This document shows, in pieces, positions 9,848 through 20,146 of a stretch of 64,000 nt of DNA. A program made the position numbers and the translations under genes. Under the pieces are notes generated by a model. That model was not told the origin of the DNA. It was given only the letters and a program-made list of their open reading frames with translations, and searched no databases. Source of the stretch: Paenibacillus tianjinensis (GTDB taxonomy: Bacteria > Bacillota > Bacilli > Paenibacillales > Paenibacillaceae); assembly GCF_017086365.1 (NCBI RefSeq), contig NZ_CP070969.1, positions 1,364,001 to 1,428,000 of the forward strand, given 5' to 3'. The number at the start of each line of letters is the position of its first letter. The stretch's first letter is position 1.

Positions 9848-10009
9848 AAGCGCCCCCAATGGCTTTTTGTCCTAATAGCTTTATTCTACTATAAACAAAG
9901 AAGCAAAATCTTCCTTTTCTGTGCGGAACTTCATGCTGTTGTCACGATAAGGCGAATCCGGGTACGGGCGGCCACTCACCGGGTAAATCTGCAGCAGACA
10001 CTGAAACCG

Positions 10010-10056
10010 AAAAACCCACAAGCCTCCAGGAGCTGGAGAGGCTTGCGGGTTTTTGT
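10010..10056. terminator. Terminator hairpin after GH1 gene
   Basis: AAAAACCCACAAGCCTCC pairs with GAGGCTTGCGGGTTTTT, giving a long stem with A and T tracts on its two flanks. It sits just after the GH1 stop codon on the minus strand and could work in both directions. Confidence 0.75.
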
Positions 10057-10073
10057 ATGCCCAGGTGCAGGTT

Positions 10074-11504
<1,431 letters not shown>

Positions 11505-11565
11505 TTATTGATATTTGAGAGTTATGGTATGCTTATAATATGTCCTGCAATTGCATGCTAAATGT

Positions 11566-11579
11566 TGTAACGCGTTACA
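11566..11579. promoter_or_regulatory. LacI-family operator palindrome
   Basis: TGTAACGCGTTACA is a perfect 14-base palindrome with the central CG typical of LacI-family operators. It lies between the divergent GH1 and lacI-type genes, 35 bases before the regulator start, so it could control both genes. Confidence 0.75.
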
Positions 11580-11614
11580 TGTCAAGTATTTTTTGAAAAG
11601 TTAAGGAGAGCCTC

Positions 11615-12586
11615 ATGTCGAATCTTGATCAAATTGCCAAGCTGTCGGGATTTTCCAAAGCCACCGTGTCGAGAGTGCTGAATCATTCCCCCCATGTGAG
11701 CCAGGCGACGAGAGATAAAATTACGAATATCATGGAGGAGCTGGATTATGTCCCAAACGGCAATGCCATCTCCTTGTCCAAAGGGCAGACCCAGCAGATC
11801 GGCATGGTTACGGAGGGGATTAATGAAGTGATGCTGCCATTCCTGAACAGCTTCGTCGAGACGGCAAGCGGGCATGGATATCAGACAATTATATATACTT
11901 CCGGCGGCGATCCCCAAAAAGAGCTCCAGGCCTTCGAGGATATGCGCAGAAAAAGAGTGGATGCGCTGGTAATCAGTACTTGTGTTAATGATCTGGCCCT
12001 GTTAGACTCCTACTGCAAATATGGTCCGATAGTCTCCTGGCAGCGAATGGAGCTTCCGGAGATTGCTTCGGTTGCGATGAACCAATATGACGGCTATCTG
12101 CTTGGGCTTGAACATGTTATTCAAAGGGGATACACCCGTATTGCTAATGCATTCGGCAGGCCAAGCAGTATGAATACCCTCAGCCGCATCAACGCTTATG
12201 AGGACACAATGAGGAAGTACGGGCTGCCTGTACACCCCCACTGGTCACGCACCGGTGTATATTCTATTCGTCAAGGAGAGCAGCTGGTCCGGGAGCTGCT
12301 GGTTGGCACTGAGGAGGGGCCTAATGTCATCCTCTGCGCCAATGACCTGGTAGCGGCAGGCATTGTGAGTGAAGCACGCCGGCAGCAGCTGCGGATTCCG
12401 GAAGATTTGGCTGTCGTTGGCTTCGACAATACGGAGCTTGCCCACACGCTCGGCATCACCTCCATCGATAATCCCATTGCTGACCAGGCGAAGAATGCCT
12501 TTCATCTGCTGCTCAGCAAGCTGAAGGGTGTGGAAGAAGAGCAGCAGAAGCTGCAGTACAGGCTGGTTCAGCGGGCCACTACGTAA
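11615..12586 (+). CDS. LacI-family transcriptional regulator
   Basis: A 323-residue repressor. Helix-turn-helix at residues 4-25 (LDQIAKLSGFSKATVSRVLN) with the hinge helix near residues 46-56, then a periplasmic-binding-protein-like sensor domain. The sensor ends with the family's DNDLVAAG-like segment (CANDLVAAGI) and VVGFDNTELA. It is divergent from the GH1 beta-glucosidase and probably represses it, with a phospho-sugar or beta-glucoside as inducer. The start ATG has AAGGAGAG upstream. Confidence 0.9.
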   Translation: MSNLDQIAKLSGFSKATVSRVLNHSPHVSQATRDKITNIMEELDYVPNGNAISLSKGQTQQIGMVTEGINEVMLPFLNSFVETASGHGYQTIIYTSGGDPQKELQAFEDMRRKRVDALVISTCVNDLALLDSYCKYGPIVSWQRMELPEIASVAMNQYDGYLLGLEHVIQRGYTRIANAFGRPSSMNTLSRINAYEDTMRKYGLPVHPHWSRTGVYSIRQGEQLVRELLVGTEEGPNVILCANDLVAAGIVSEARRQQLRIPEDLAVVGFDNTELAHTLGITSIDNPIADQAKNAFHLLLSKLKGVEEEQQKLQYRLVQRATT

Positions 12587-12599
12587 GGGATATAGCAGA

Positions 12600-12655
12600 A
12601 GGAGCTGTCCGGCTGGTCATGGAGATGACTGGCTTGGATTGGCTCTTTTTTTATA
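12600..12655 (+). terminator. Terminator after LacI-type gene
   Basis: A long imperfect stem, from GAGCTGTCCGGCTGGTCAT to ATGACTGGC...GGCTC, is followed by seven T residues. It starts 14 bases after the stop codon. Confidence 0.7.
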
Positions 12656-12790
12656 TAGGAAAAGTAAATATTGAGGATTAACTGTCCCTGAAAGGACAGC
12701 CTGTCTGTTGGAATTGAAGCCTTAGGGAGGTAGCGCGGATTCAGTTTGTGATCTATATGAGGAGAAGTCTACAGGGCTCTGCTGATTAAC

Positions 12791-12978
12791 GAAGTGGAAA
12801 TTCGCCATCTAATTCCGGGTAAACTGCCGGCCGGAGAACATTAGTGGGAAAAACGCCACTTAATACTGCTGTTTTGGCCTTGAAAGGATGATTCCTGCAA
12901 AACTAAGTGGCGATTATCCAACTAATGATTATTAAAGTTGATAATAGGTGGAACTAAGTGGATAAAAACCAACTAAAT
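12791..12978. repeat. Four copies of a 24-base AAGTGG...CCAnTTAAT repeat
   Basis: Four related units lie at 12791, 12841, 12903 and 12954. Each has TAAGTGG (or a variant), a 6-8 base AT-rich centre, then CCA and C/A-TTAAT or ACTAAT. AAGTGG and CCACTT are complementary, so each unit is an imperfect inverted repeat. Spacing is irregular (about 50-60 bases). The 12.66-13.11 kb interval holds no convincing gene; these units are its only recognisable content. Confidence 0.55.
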
Positions 12979-13110
12979 GCTTGGCGGGGGCAGTTCCGGT
13001 GACGTGTTGGGCAGGTGCGTTCCAAGTTTTGCAGAAGGCGACGCGGTGGTATAGACCTGTCAGGTCACGGTGCGGTATTTCCGATCTGCCAGGACGCTTC
13101 GTGGGGGGCT

Positions 13111-13947
13111 CTACCGTAAGCTTGACGGTGTATTGTGCCTGAATTGTTTGAACACCCGGTTGAAGGTTCTTACATTCGTAAATCCGCAGTCAAGGGCAAT
13201 ATCGATGATCGACTTGTCCGTATTCAGCAGCATCTCTTCCGCCTTGTTCACCCGGATATGGTTCAGGTAGGAGATAAAGCTCATACCTGTGGTGCTCTTG
13301 AAGAACCGGGAGAAGTAGAACAGGCTCATATCCGCATGCTTGGCTGCATCCTCCAGGGTGATCATGCTCGAATAGTGGGTCTCCAGATAATCGAGTACGG
13401 CCTGCATGATCTTCATGCTGGTCATCCGCCGCTTATCCTTTTTCTGATCAGCGGGCTCACAAGGGAGATGCCGCAGGATCAGCCCGCAGAGCTCATACAG
13501 CATTCCGGTAATAAATAGCTCATGCTGCGGCAACTCAGCTTCAGACTCCTGATTCAACTGAAGGATAAGCTGGGACGCCCTGGAAAGAAGCTGTATTCCG
13601 GCAGCTGTGTTTGTGTCACCAGCGGTGATAAACGGGCTTGTCAGGCGAACGTCCTTCGGCCAGCCCCCGGGGCTGCCGATCAGCTGGGGATTGAAGATGA
13701 GCAGCAGAATAGTCGATTCGCAGTCACTGCTATCATAATAGTGAATATCTCCGCTGCTGCAAAATGCCATATCTCCCTTGTGGAGAACCCGGCTCTCCAG
13801 ATTAATTCCCATGCGGATGGAGCCCTCACACACATACATAAGTTCAAGATCATTATGCCAATGGGCAAGGAAATTCAAATTATGCGAGTAGTCGCAGCTA
13901 AACGGGAGGGTGGAATGGTACATACGGTTTTCATGATAGGCCTTCAT
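13111..13947 (-). CDS. AraC-family transcriptional regulator with cupin sensor
   Basis: A 278-residue regulator. The N-terminal cupin sensor (about residues 15-110) has the HWHNDLELMYV pattern common in sugar-responsive members. The C-terminal double helix-turn-helix (about 175-278) contains ITLEDAAKHADMSLFYFSRF and the second-helix signature FTNVRTFNRVFKQF. ATG 13947 is preferred because AAAGGAGCTCC precedes it; an upstream in-frame extension has no ribosome-binding site. It is divergent from the ThuA/Gfo-Idh/GH43 operon and probably activates it. Confidence 0.88.
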   Translation of the reverse strand: MKAYHENRMYHSTLPFSCDYSHNLNFLAHWHNDLELMYVCEGSIRMGINLESRVLHKGDMAFCSSGDIHYYDSSDCESTILLLIFNPQLIGSPGGWPKDVRLTSPFITAGDTNTAAGIQLLSRASQLILQLNQESEAELPQHELFITGMLYELCGLILRHLPCEPADQKKDKRRMTSMKIMQAVLDYLETHYSSMITLEDAAKHADMSLFYFSRFFKSTTGMSFISYLNHIRVNKAEEMLLNTDKSIIDIALDCGFTNVRTFNRVFKQFRHNTPSSLR

Positions 13948-14118
13948 ACGGAGCTCCTTTGATTTTTTAGAAACAGCAAGCCATTTATTCTTGGATAATA
14001 GCAAAAAATGACCATCCAGGCAATGAAAATGACGAGCCGTAATAGAGCGCTTGCATTACAATTGAACTGAGCGAATATACAATATCCATTCTTTATAATC
14101 CAAAGGAGCATGTAATTC

Positions 14119-14778
14119 ATGACGAAAAAAGCACTGATTGTTAGAGGCGGATGGGATGGGCATGAACCGGTCCAGGTATCTGAAGTTTTCGCTGAATTGC
14201 TGCGGGGAGAAGGCTTTGAAGTTGAGATCTCCGATACGTTAGATAGCTTCAAGGATGAGGAGAAATTACTGGGACTGAATCTGATCGTTCCAATCTGGAC
14301 GATGGGCGAGATCAGCAATGAGCAGCTTCAGCCCGTTCTGAAGGCCGTAGAATCCGGAGTAGGTCTGGCAGGATGCCACGGCGGCATGTGCGATTCCTTC
14401 CGCAACAGTGTGGAATGGCAATTTATGACCGGATCGCAATGGGTGGCCCATCCGTTTAACGACGGCGTGGACTATGAGGTCAACATGGTGCCTTCCAGCT
14501 CCAGTCCGATTGTTGAAGGGATTAAGGATTTCAAAGTGAAATCGGAGCAGTATTATTTGCATGTAGATCCTACGGTGAATGTACTGGCAACCACCACTTT
14601 TTCAGTAAGCGAAGGGCCTCATTCCGCTAACGGAGCCATTACGATGCCTGTCGTGTATACCAAAAAATGGGGCGCGGGCAAAGTGTTCTATAACTCGCTT
14701 GGCCATCATGCCGACATCTTCGATATTCCGGAAGCCAAAGAACTGATGCGCAGGGGATTCGTGTGGGCTGCCAGATAA
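14119..14778 (+). CDS. ThuA-domain protein (trehalose-utilisation/3-keto-sugar type)
   Basis: A 219-residue single-domain ThuA protein with a glutamine-amidotransferase-like fold. Family features are the start KALIVRGGWDGHEP, the GLAGCHGGMCD segment and the closing GKVFYNSLGHHADIFD. ThuA-like proteins occur with Gfo/Idh oxidoreductases in pathways that handle 3-keto-disaccharides. That arrangement is seen here, with the oxidoreductase 35 bases downstream. Precise reaction unknown. The start is preceded by AAAGGAG. Confidence 0.85.
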   Translation: MTKKALIVRGGWDGHEPVQVSEVFAELLRGEGFEVEISDTLDSFKDEEKLLGLNLIVPIWTMGEISNEQLQPVLKAVESGVGLAGCHGGMCDSFRNSVEWQFMTGSQWVAHPFNDGVDYEVNMVPSSSSPIVEGIKDFKVKSEQYYLHVDPTVNVLATTTFSVSEGPHSANGAITMPVVYTKKWGAGKVFYNSLGHHADIFDIPEAKELMRRGFVWAAR

Positions 14779-14813
14779 CTCAAGTGACTTTATAACGTAA
14801 GGTGGGATCGTTT

Positions 14814-15917
14814 TTGGATAAGGTTAAGGTCGGAATTGTCGGCTGCGGCAATATCAGCGGGATCTATTTTGAGAATCTTACGCAGCTGTTTGTAAATACA
14901 GAAGTTTTCGCATGCGCCGATGTGTTCAGAGAACGGGCAGAGGAAGCGGCTGAGAAATATGGCGTTCCGCATGTCTGGACGACTGAAGAATTACTTGCTT
15001 CTGATGAGATTCAGATTGTAGTCAATTTGACTACACCGGCAGGACATTTCGAGGTATGTAAGCAGGCCTTGCTCTCAGGCAAGCATGTCTATGTCGAGAA
15101 GCCATTATCGCTTTCACCGGAGCATGGGAATGAACTGGTTAAACTGGCGGAAGAAAAAGGCCTGATGATCGGCTGTGCGCCGGATACCTTCCTTGGTGCC
15201 GGGCTTCAGACCTGCCGGAAATTAATCGATGACGGGTTTATCGGGGAACCGGTAGCGGCATCGGCGTTCATGGTCTGTCACGGGCATGAGAGCTGGCACC
15301 CGGACCCGGAATTCTATTACAAGGGTGGCGGAGGTCCGATGTTTGATATGGGGCCTTATTATCTCACTGCCCTGGTATCTCTGCTGGGACCGGCTGCCAC
15401 GGTATGCGGCATGACCAAAACTTCCTTTGCGCAGCGTACGATTACCAGCTCGAAGAAGTTCGGGCAGAAGATTGATGTTGAGGTGCCGACCCATGTTGCC
15501 GGTACGGTACAATTCGTCAGCGGCGCAGTGGCCACGGTTATTACAAGCTTCGATGTCTGGGACAGCACGCTGCCCCGCATCGAGATTTACGGGTCCCGCG
15601 GAACATTGATTGTTCCCGATCCTAATACCTTCGGCGGACCGATCCTGCTGAAGCCGGCGAACGGCAGCGCATTTACGGAAATTCCGCTGGTGCATAATTA
15701 TGCCGACAACAGCAGGGGGATCGGTGTCGCCGACATTGCTGACTGCATTACATCCGGCAACAAGCCGCGGGCGGCCGGCGAGCTGGCGGGTCATGTCCTT
15801 GAAATTATGAATGCCTTCCATACCAGCTCGGACACCAGACGTTATGTGGAGCTGGCAACCCGCTGTGAACAGCCAAGACCTTTGCCGCTTGGCCTCATTA
15901 AAGGCTATCTGAGTTAG
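14814..15917 (+). CDS. Gfo/Idh/MocA-family sugar oxidoreductase
   Basis: A 367-residue NAD(P)-dependent oxidoreductase. The Rossmann glycine motif GIVGCGNISG is at the N-terminus, the EKPLSLS catalytic-loop Lys-Pro at about residue 100, and the GGGPMFDMGPYY segment in the C-terminal domain. Members oxidise sugar hydroxyls or inositols. Linkage to ThuA suggests oxidation of the C3 hydroxyl of a glycoside, which is inference. TTG 14814 is chosen because the AAGGTGGG ribosome-binding site lies 7 bases upstream; GTG 14802 falls within that site. Confidence 0.85.
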   Translation: MDKVKVGIVGCGNISGIYFENLTQLFVNTEVFACADVFRERAEEAAEKYGVPHVWTTEELLASDEIQIVVNLTTPAGHFEVCKQALLSGKHVYVEKPLSLSPEHGNELVKLAEEKGLMIGCAPDTFLGAGLQTCRKLIDDGFIGEPVAASAFMVCHGHESWHPDPEFYYKGGGGPMFDMGPYYLTALVSLLGPAATVCGMTKTSFAQRTITSSKKFGQKIDVEVPTHVAGTVQFVSGAVATVITSFDVWDSTLPRIEIYGSRGTLIVPDPNTFGGPILLKPANGSAFTEIPLVHNYADNSRGIGVADIADCITSGNKPRAAGELAGHVLEIMNAFHTSSDTRRYVELATRCEQPRPLPLGLIKGYLS

Positions 15918-15954
15918 AGCAATCCAGTAAATAAATTATAAGGAGTCTGAAATC

Positions 15955-16938
15955 ATGACGAACATCAAACCTAATCAACCGCTTGTTACCCACATCTTTA
16001 CAGCTGATCCGTCAGCCCATGTTTTTGAGAATAAAATTTATATTTATCCTTCACACGATCTGGATCACGACGGGCCGGATAACGATAATGGGGACCAATA
16101 TGCGATGGAGGATTATCATGTATTGTCCCTGGATAACTTCGATGCTTCTGTCGTGGATCATGGCGAAGCGCTGCACCTGCGGGATGTTCCATGGGCTTCC
16201 GCCCAGATGTGGGCACCGGATGCTGCGTATAAGAACAATAAATACTATCTGTACTTTCCTGCACGTGATCATGACGGAATATTCAGACTGGGTGTGGCAA
16301 CGGGAGATTCTCCCGCTGGACCTTTCCAGGCAGAACCGGATTATATCAAGGGCAGCTACAGCATAGATCCTGCCGTATTAGTGGATGAGGACGATCAAGC
16401 CTATATTTATTTCGGTGGACTCTGGGGCGGACAGCTGGAGAAATGGCAGACCGGCAGCTTTGAACCGTCGCAGACAGAGGGGCCGCCGGCAGACAAGCCG
16501 GCGATCGGCCCGCGTGTAGCATTGCTGAGTGAGGATATGCTGTCATTTGCAGGAGAGCCGCAGGAAATTTCGATCGTGGATGAAGACGGCAATCCGATTC
16601 TCGCCGGTGACGAAGATCGGAGATATTTTGAAGGACCATGGGTTCACAAATATAACGATTATTACTACCTGTCGTATTCAACCGGTACTACTCACAAGCT
16701 GGTTTACGGCATCAGCAAGAATCCGCTGGGACCGTTCACCTTCAAAGGGACCATCCTTACTCCGGTCATCGGATGGACGACCCACCATTCTATCGTCCAG
16801 TTTGAAGATAAATGGTATCTGTTCTATCATGACAGCTCCTTATCCGAAGGCGTCAATCACAAACGCTGCGTGAAATATACAGAGCTGAAATATAATGCCG
16901 ACGGAACTATTCAAACGATTGATCCTTACGCAGAGTAA
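15955..16938 (+). CDS. Glycoside hydrolase family 43 (intracellular)
   Basis: A 327-residue five-bladed beta-propeller glycosidase without a signal peptide. The three expected carboxylates are visible: general base Asp in TADPSAHVF, pKa-modulating Asp in SIDPAVLVD and general acid Glu in YFEGPWVHKY. GH43 members remove arabinose or xylose from hemicellulose fragments, so a cytoplasmic enzyme would act on imported oligosaccharides. Third gene of the ThuA/Gfo-Idh operon. AAGGAG ribosome-binding site upstream. Confidence 0.9.
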   Translation: MTNIKPNQPLVTHIFTADPSAHVFENKIYIYPSHDLDHDGPDNDNGDQYAMEDYHVLSLDNFDASVVDHGEALHLRDVPWASAQMWAPDAAYKNNKYYLYFPARDHDGIFRLGVATGDSPAGPFQAEPDYIKGSYSIDPAVLVDEDDQAYIYFGGLWGGQLEKWQTGSFEPSQTEGPPADKPAIGPRVALLSEDMLSFAGEPQEISIVDEDGNPILAGDEDRRYFEGPWVHKYNDYYYLSYSTGTTHKLVYGISKNPLGPFTFKGTILTPVIGWTTHHSIVQFEDKWYLFYHDSSLSEGVNHKRCVKYTELKYNADGTIQTIDPYAE

Positions 16939-16979
16939 GCTTTCAGGAAATAGAAAGAATATAGTGTGCTGCAACTAGT

Positions 16980-17027
16980 AGAGGACTGCGGATATCTGCC
17001 CTTAGGGGAGAATCTGCAGTCTTTTTG
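16980..17027 (+). terminator. Terminator after GH43 operon
   Basis: GGACTGCGGAT pairs with AATCTGCAGTC across a GGGG-containing loop and is followed by TTTTT. It lies about 45 bases after the GH43 stop. Confidence 0.7.
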
Positions 17028-17135
17028 CATGTCTGCGATGCGCACTTCTTAACATTCTTACACCTTTGAGGGATGGAAAGTCGGCATCAAACCTCTATAC
17101 TCTATGTGTGAAATAGAAACCTAACGGAAAAGGAT

Positions 17136-19307
17136 GTGAGAGAATTGAAGGAATATGACTATTCGTTGGATGCTATCAAAGGATTTAGCTGTATTTTGAT
17201 GATTGTGGCTCATATTCCTATTTATTTTAATGGCAATGAACGTGTGTTTCAGATTATCGCCAGTCTGGCACCAGTACTGTTCTTTGCAGTCTCGGGTGTT
17301 ACTACCACCTTCCAGGCCCGCAGAAAAAGCTTCCTGTCGCTGTTCAGCTTCTATGTGCTTTTCGCTGTCATCGGATTCTCGTATAATCTCATGTGGAGAC
17401 CGGATGTTCAGGCTTTTTCAGTAATGGATGTTCCCCAGATCATCACACTCGGAGTGCTCAGTGTATTTCTCCTGGAGAAATATTTGAAGCCCGCGCTCGT
17501 TGTTTATCTTCTCTTGCCGCTTCTTCTATTCTCAGTACATTATTTTATCGGGAACCACTTGCCGGACTTTCCGCTGAAATCCATGCTGTTCACGGAGACG
17601 ATAGGCTTCACTTATTTCCCCTGGATATTTGCTTTTGTGGCTGGAGTGTTCGCTTACAGATGCAGCAATAAGATGAATCTTATTTTAGCTCTGGGTGCAG
17701 CGCTGTTATTGGGCATATTCTCTTACGGAGGACTGCATGAGGCGGATTTTATTAAATATAATATGTCCGTGAAATATTTTCTGCTGTCCCTGTTTGTCTT
17801 ATTTGGGGCCTTTTTCATCTTCAGAAGGAAACGAAGCTATTCACCCTCCAACTTGATTTTATATTTCGGGCAGCATTCGTTTTTATTTTTATTCACCCAT
17901 CTGTTCTTCATCCTGACTTTTGACCGTCTCGGTTTGGGCAGTCTGCACATTGTCCTCATGTGGGGGCTGGTTTTTGGCTGTACTTATGTAGCGATGCGAA
18001 TCCTGCTGTGGCTTAACCGGTACATAGATCCCTACCTGAACCATCCGGTGCCCTGGGTGATTATCGTTCTTGCCGTTGTAGCGATCCCCGTGCTCATTTC
18101 CAATGCAGAGTTAGTCATTCTTTCGGAAGCTGCGTTAGGTATTCTTTTTTCGCTGAATTACAAAAAACTGTCCAGTCTGATGCCTGCAAACCCATCTCCC
18201 CGCGACAGGGCGGCCCTTCAAGAGGTGATCCATGAAAAAAAGCTTAATTACAAGCTGATTAGTACGTACCGTACCCAGCTTATGGGATTAGCGATGTTGT
18301 GGGTAATGCTGTATCACTCGACATTCGATGTGTCCTCTGTTCCGGTCCTGGGTCAACTGAAAGCCTATGGATATGGCGGGGTAGACATCTTCCTGCTTGT
18401 TTCGGGTTTGGGTTTATACTACGCATACCGTAAAAATGTTGGCATTGCAACCTTTTACAAGAGGCGGCTGCTGCGGATTCTTCCAACGTATCTTCCGGTG
18501 GTATTGATATTTTGCCTCCTGTACTGGGCACTTGGTGAAATGTCCTTTACGGATGTCATTCTGAATTTGACCACTCTTAGCTTCTGGCTGGGGCTGGATA
18601 GCAGATTTGATTGGTATGTCCCTTCACTGCTGGTCCTGTATTTGCTTACCCCTCTGTTCATGTACTTTTTCTCGGTTAAAAATAAGGTAATTACCGCTGC
18701 GGCTGCCGCCCTTATTGGACTGCTCTTCAGCGTGGTTCTATCCGGAACTTCACTCTCTTATTTGCTGATTTTCACGATCAGAATCCCGATATTTTTTGTG
18801 GGGGTGCTTATTGGCTATCTTATCGAAAAGAAACAGGCTATCTCGCAGCTGAATTTGCTGGTGTATACCGGAATGCTTCTGCTCGGCGTGGTGTTGCTGG
18901 TAGCGACACAGAAATATATGACCGACTATATATGGAGTTATGGTCTTTGGTGGTATCCCTTTATTTTAATGACGCTGCCTTTAAGTTTGTTTGTGTCGGG
19001 GCTGCTGCAATGGATTGCAGGTCGGGGGTGGAGTAGATTCTGGTTCATCTCCTTCTGCGGCACGCATAGTCTGGAAATTTATCTGGTTCATGAACGGATG
19101 CTTACTATTGGGACGGATCTCCGGCAAGGCCTAGAGTGGTCTGTAAATGATCCTGTCCTGAATCTCATTTGTGTCCTGCTTACCCTCGGTTTGGCATCGT
19201 TGTTGAAAACAGCAGTAACCGGGTTGAGTGCCAGGGTTAAGCCCGGCAAACGATTCATGGAGCAGGAGAAAAGACTGCCGCAGACAGACACGGCTTCACC
19301 ATCCTAA
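17136..19307 (+). CDS. Large membrane protein with two tandem acyltransferase-type domains
   Basis: 723 residues and about 20 hydrophobic segments. The N-terminal half (1-340) starts SLDAIKGFSCILMIVAHIP, like heparan-alpha-glucosaminide or DUF1624 acyltransferases. The C-terminal half (about 375-700) starts TQLMGLAMLWVMLYHS and contains GGVDIFLLVSGLGLYYAY and FYKRRLLRILPTYLP, typical of acyltransferase family 3 (OafA-like). So it looks like a fusion or internal duplication. It probably O-acylates a cell-surface glycan; substrate unknown. The start is uncertain: GTG 17136 or TTG 17145, both next to AAAAGGATG. A TATACT -10-like box lies upstream near 17098. Confidence 0.75.
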   Translation: MRELKEYDYSLDAIKGFSCILMIVAHIPIYFNGNERVFQIIASLAPVLFFAVSGVTTTFQARRKSFLSLFSFYVLFAVIGFSYNLMWRPDVQAFSVMDVPQIITLGVLSVFLLEKYLKPALVVYLLLPLLLFSVHYFIGNHLPDFPLKSMLFTETIGFTYFPWIFAFVAGVFAYRCSNKMNLILALGAALLLGIFSYGGLHEADFIKYNMSVKYFLLSLFVLFGAFFIFRRKRSYSPSNLILYFGQHSFLFLFTHLFFILTFDRLGLGSLHIVLMWGLVFGCTYVAMRILLWLNRYIDPYLNHPVPWVIIVLAVVAIPVLISNAELVILSEAALGILFSLNYKKLSSLMPANPSPRDRAALQEVIHEKKLNYKLISTYRTQLMGLAMLWVMLYHSTFDVSSVPVLGQLKAYGYGGVDIFLLVSGLGLYYAYRKNVGIATFYKRRLLRILPTYLPVVLIFCLLYWALGEMSFTDVILNLTTLSFWLGLDSRFDWYVPSLLVLYLLTPLFMYFFSVKNKVITAAAAALIGLLFSVVLSGTSLSYLLIFTIRIPIFFVGVLIGYLIEKKQAISQLNLLVYTGMLLLGVVLLVATQKYMTDYIWSYGLWWYPFILMTLPLSLFVSGLLQWIAGRGWSRFWFISFCGTHSLEIYLVHERMLTIGTDLRQGLEWSVNDPVLNLICVLLTLGLASLLKTAVTGLSARVKPGKRFMEQEKRLPQTDTASPS

Positions 19308-19339
19308 TTGAATAGCACTGAAGCCAAGGTATCGCAACT

Positions 19340-19953
19340 GCTTAGTTGCATATATCCCGCGCTTCTCCATCCCTAAAAAGCGGATCCCTGAAGACAAAGC
19401 AATCCATCTTCAAACAAGAGCTGCCGTACGGCCTGCACACTATAACAATTGAATGGGCCGAAGCGAACAGACAGACCAAGAATAACAAAGAACAGCCGTC
19501 TTTATTTATTAATGTAGACAGCTTCCGTGTGACCGGTCAGCCGGTTGCGGTACCCCCTAAGGAAGCTGTAGTCCGGTTCGAGGAGACGAATGCTTTCGTT
19601 CAGTTTAAGGGCATATGGAAGACCAATGTGTCTGTCTTGAACTCCGGTGGGACAGTGAAATATTCAGGGGTACAAGGCAATTACGCCCAATTTAACTTCA
19701 CGGGCAAGAAGGTGGAGCTTGTAGCCAACACAGATGTGAACGGTGGGAAAGCTAATGTTTATGTTGACGGGAAGCTGGCGACCGCTGAACTGTCGATTTC
19801 TATAGCGCAAGCTTCCGGCATGGGGTCTCCATATTCCAATCCCCAGACCTTGCCAGCGGGAATCATACCATACGAATCGAGAATATCGGTGTGAAGAACG
19901 AGCTGTCCTCCGGGTTCAATATATCGGTTGATGTCTTTAAAGTTACGAAGTAA
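19340..19953 (+). pseudogene. Truncated, frameshifted 3' remnant of a beta-sandwich (carbohydrate-binding-type) protein
   Basis: About 180 residues are open, with two similar beta-sandwich pieces: YGLHTITIEW...FINVDSFRVTG and a second one. The second continues in another frame after about 19860 as GNHTIRIENIG...FNISVDVFKVTK and stops at 19951. The matching G-HT-I-E and VD-F-V patterns show one original repeat protein broken by a frameshift. There is no start codon with a ribosome-binding site and no N-terminal domain. It is probably the tail of a secreted glycosidase or surface protein. Confidence 0.6.
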
Positions 19954-20069
19954 TAAGCAGCGAGAACGGAGTTTGTGAAAAGGTATCGGCGGACGCCTTG
20001 CCGAGGTTGAATGGGGCGGCTAAGTTTTATTGAATACTGACATATTCGATTAGAAAGAATGTTGAATGT

Positions 20070-20116
20070 GGAAAAGGGTCCTGCCGGCCATTTCAGCCGG
20101 GAGGATCCTTTTCCTG
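20070..20116. terminator. Convergent terminator after Rex gene
   Basis: GAAAAGGGTCCTGCCGGC pairs with GCCGGGAGGATCCTTTTC across a 7-base loop. It lies 31 bases beyond the minus-strand Rex stop. Confidence 0.7.
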
Positions 20117-20146
20117 TACCGCTATAAGTTGAACTCGTTTTAGATT

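Noticed and set aside
12791..12978. CRISPR array in the 12.8 kb repeats
   Set aside because: Only four poorly conserved units with irregular spacing and no cas genes nearby.
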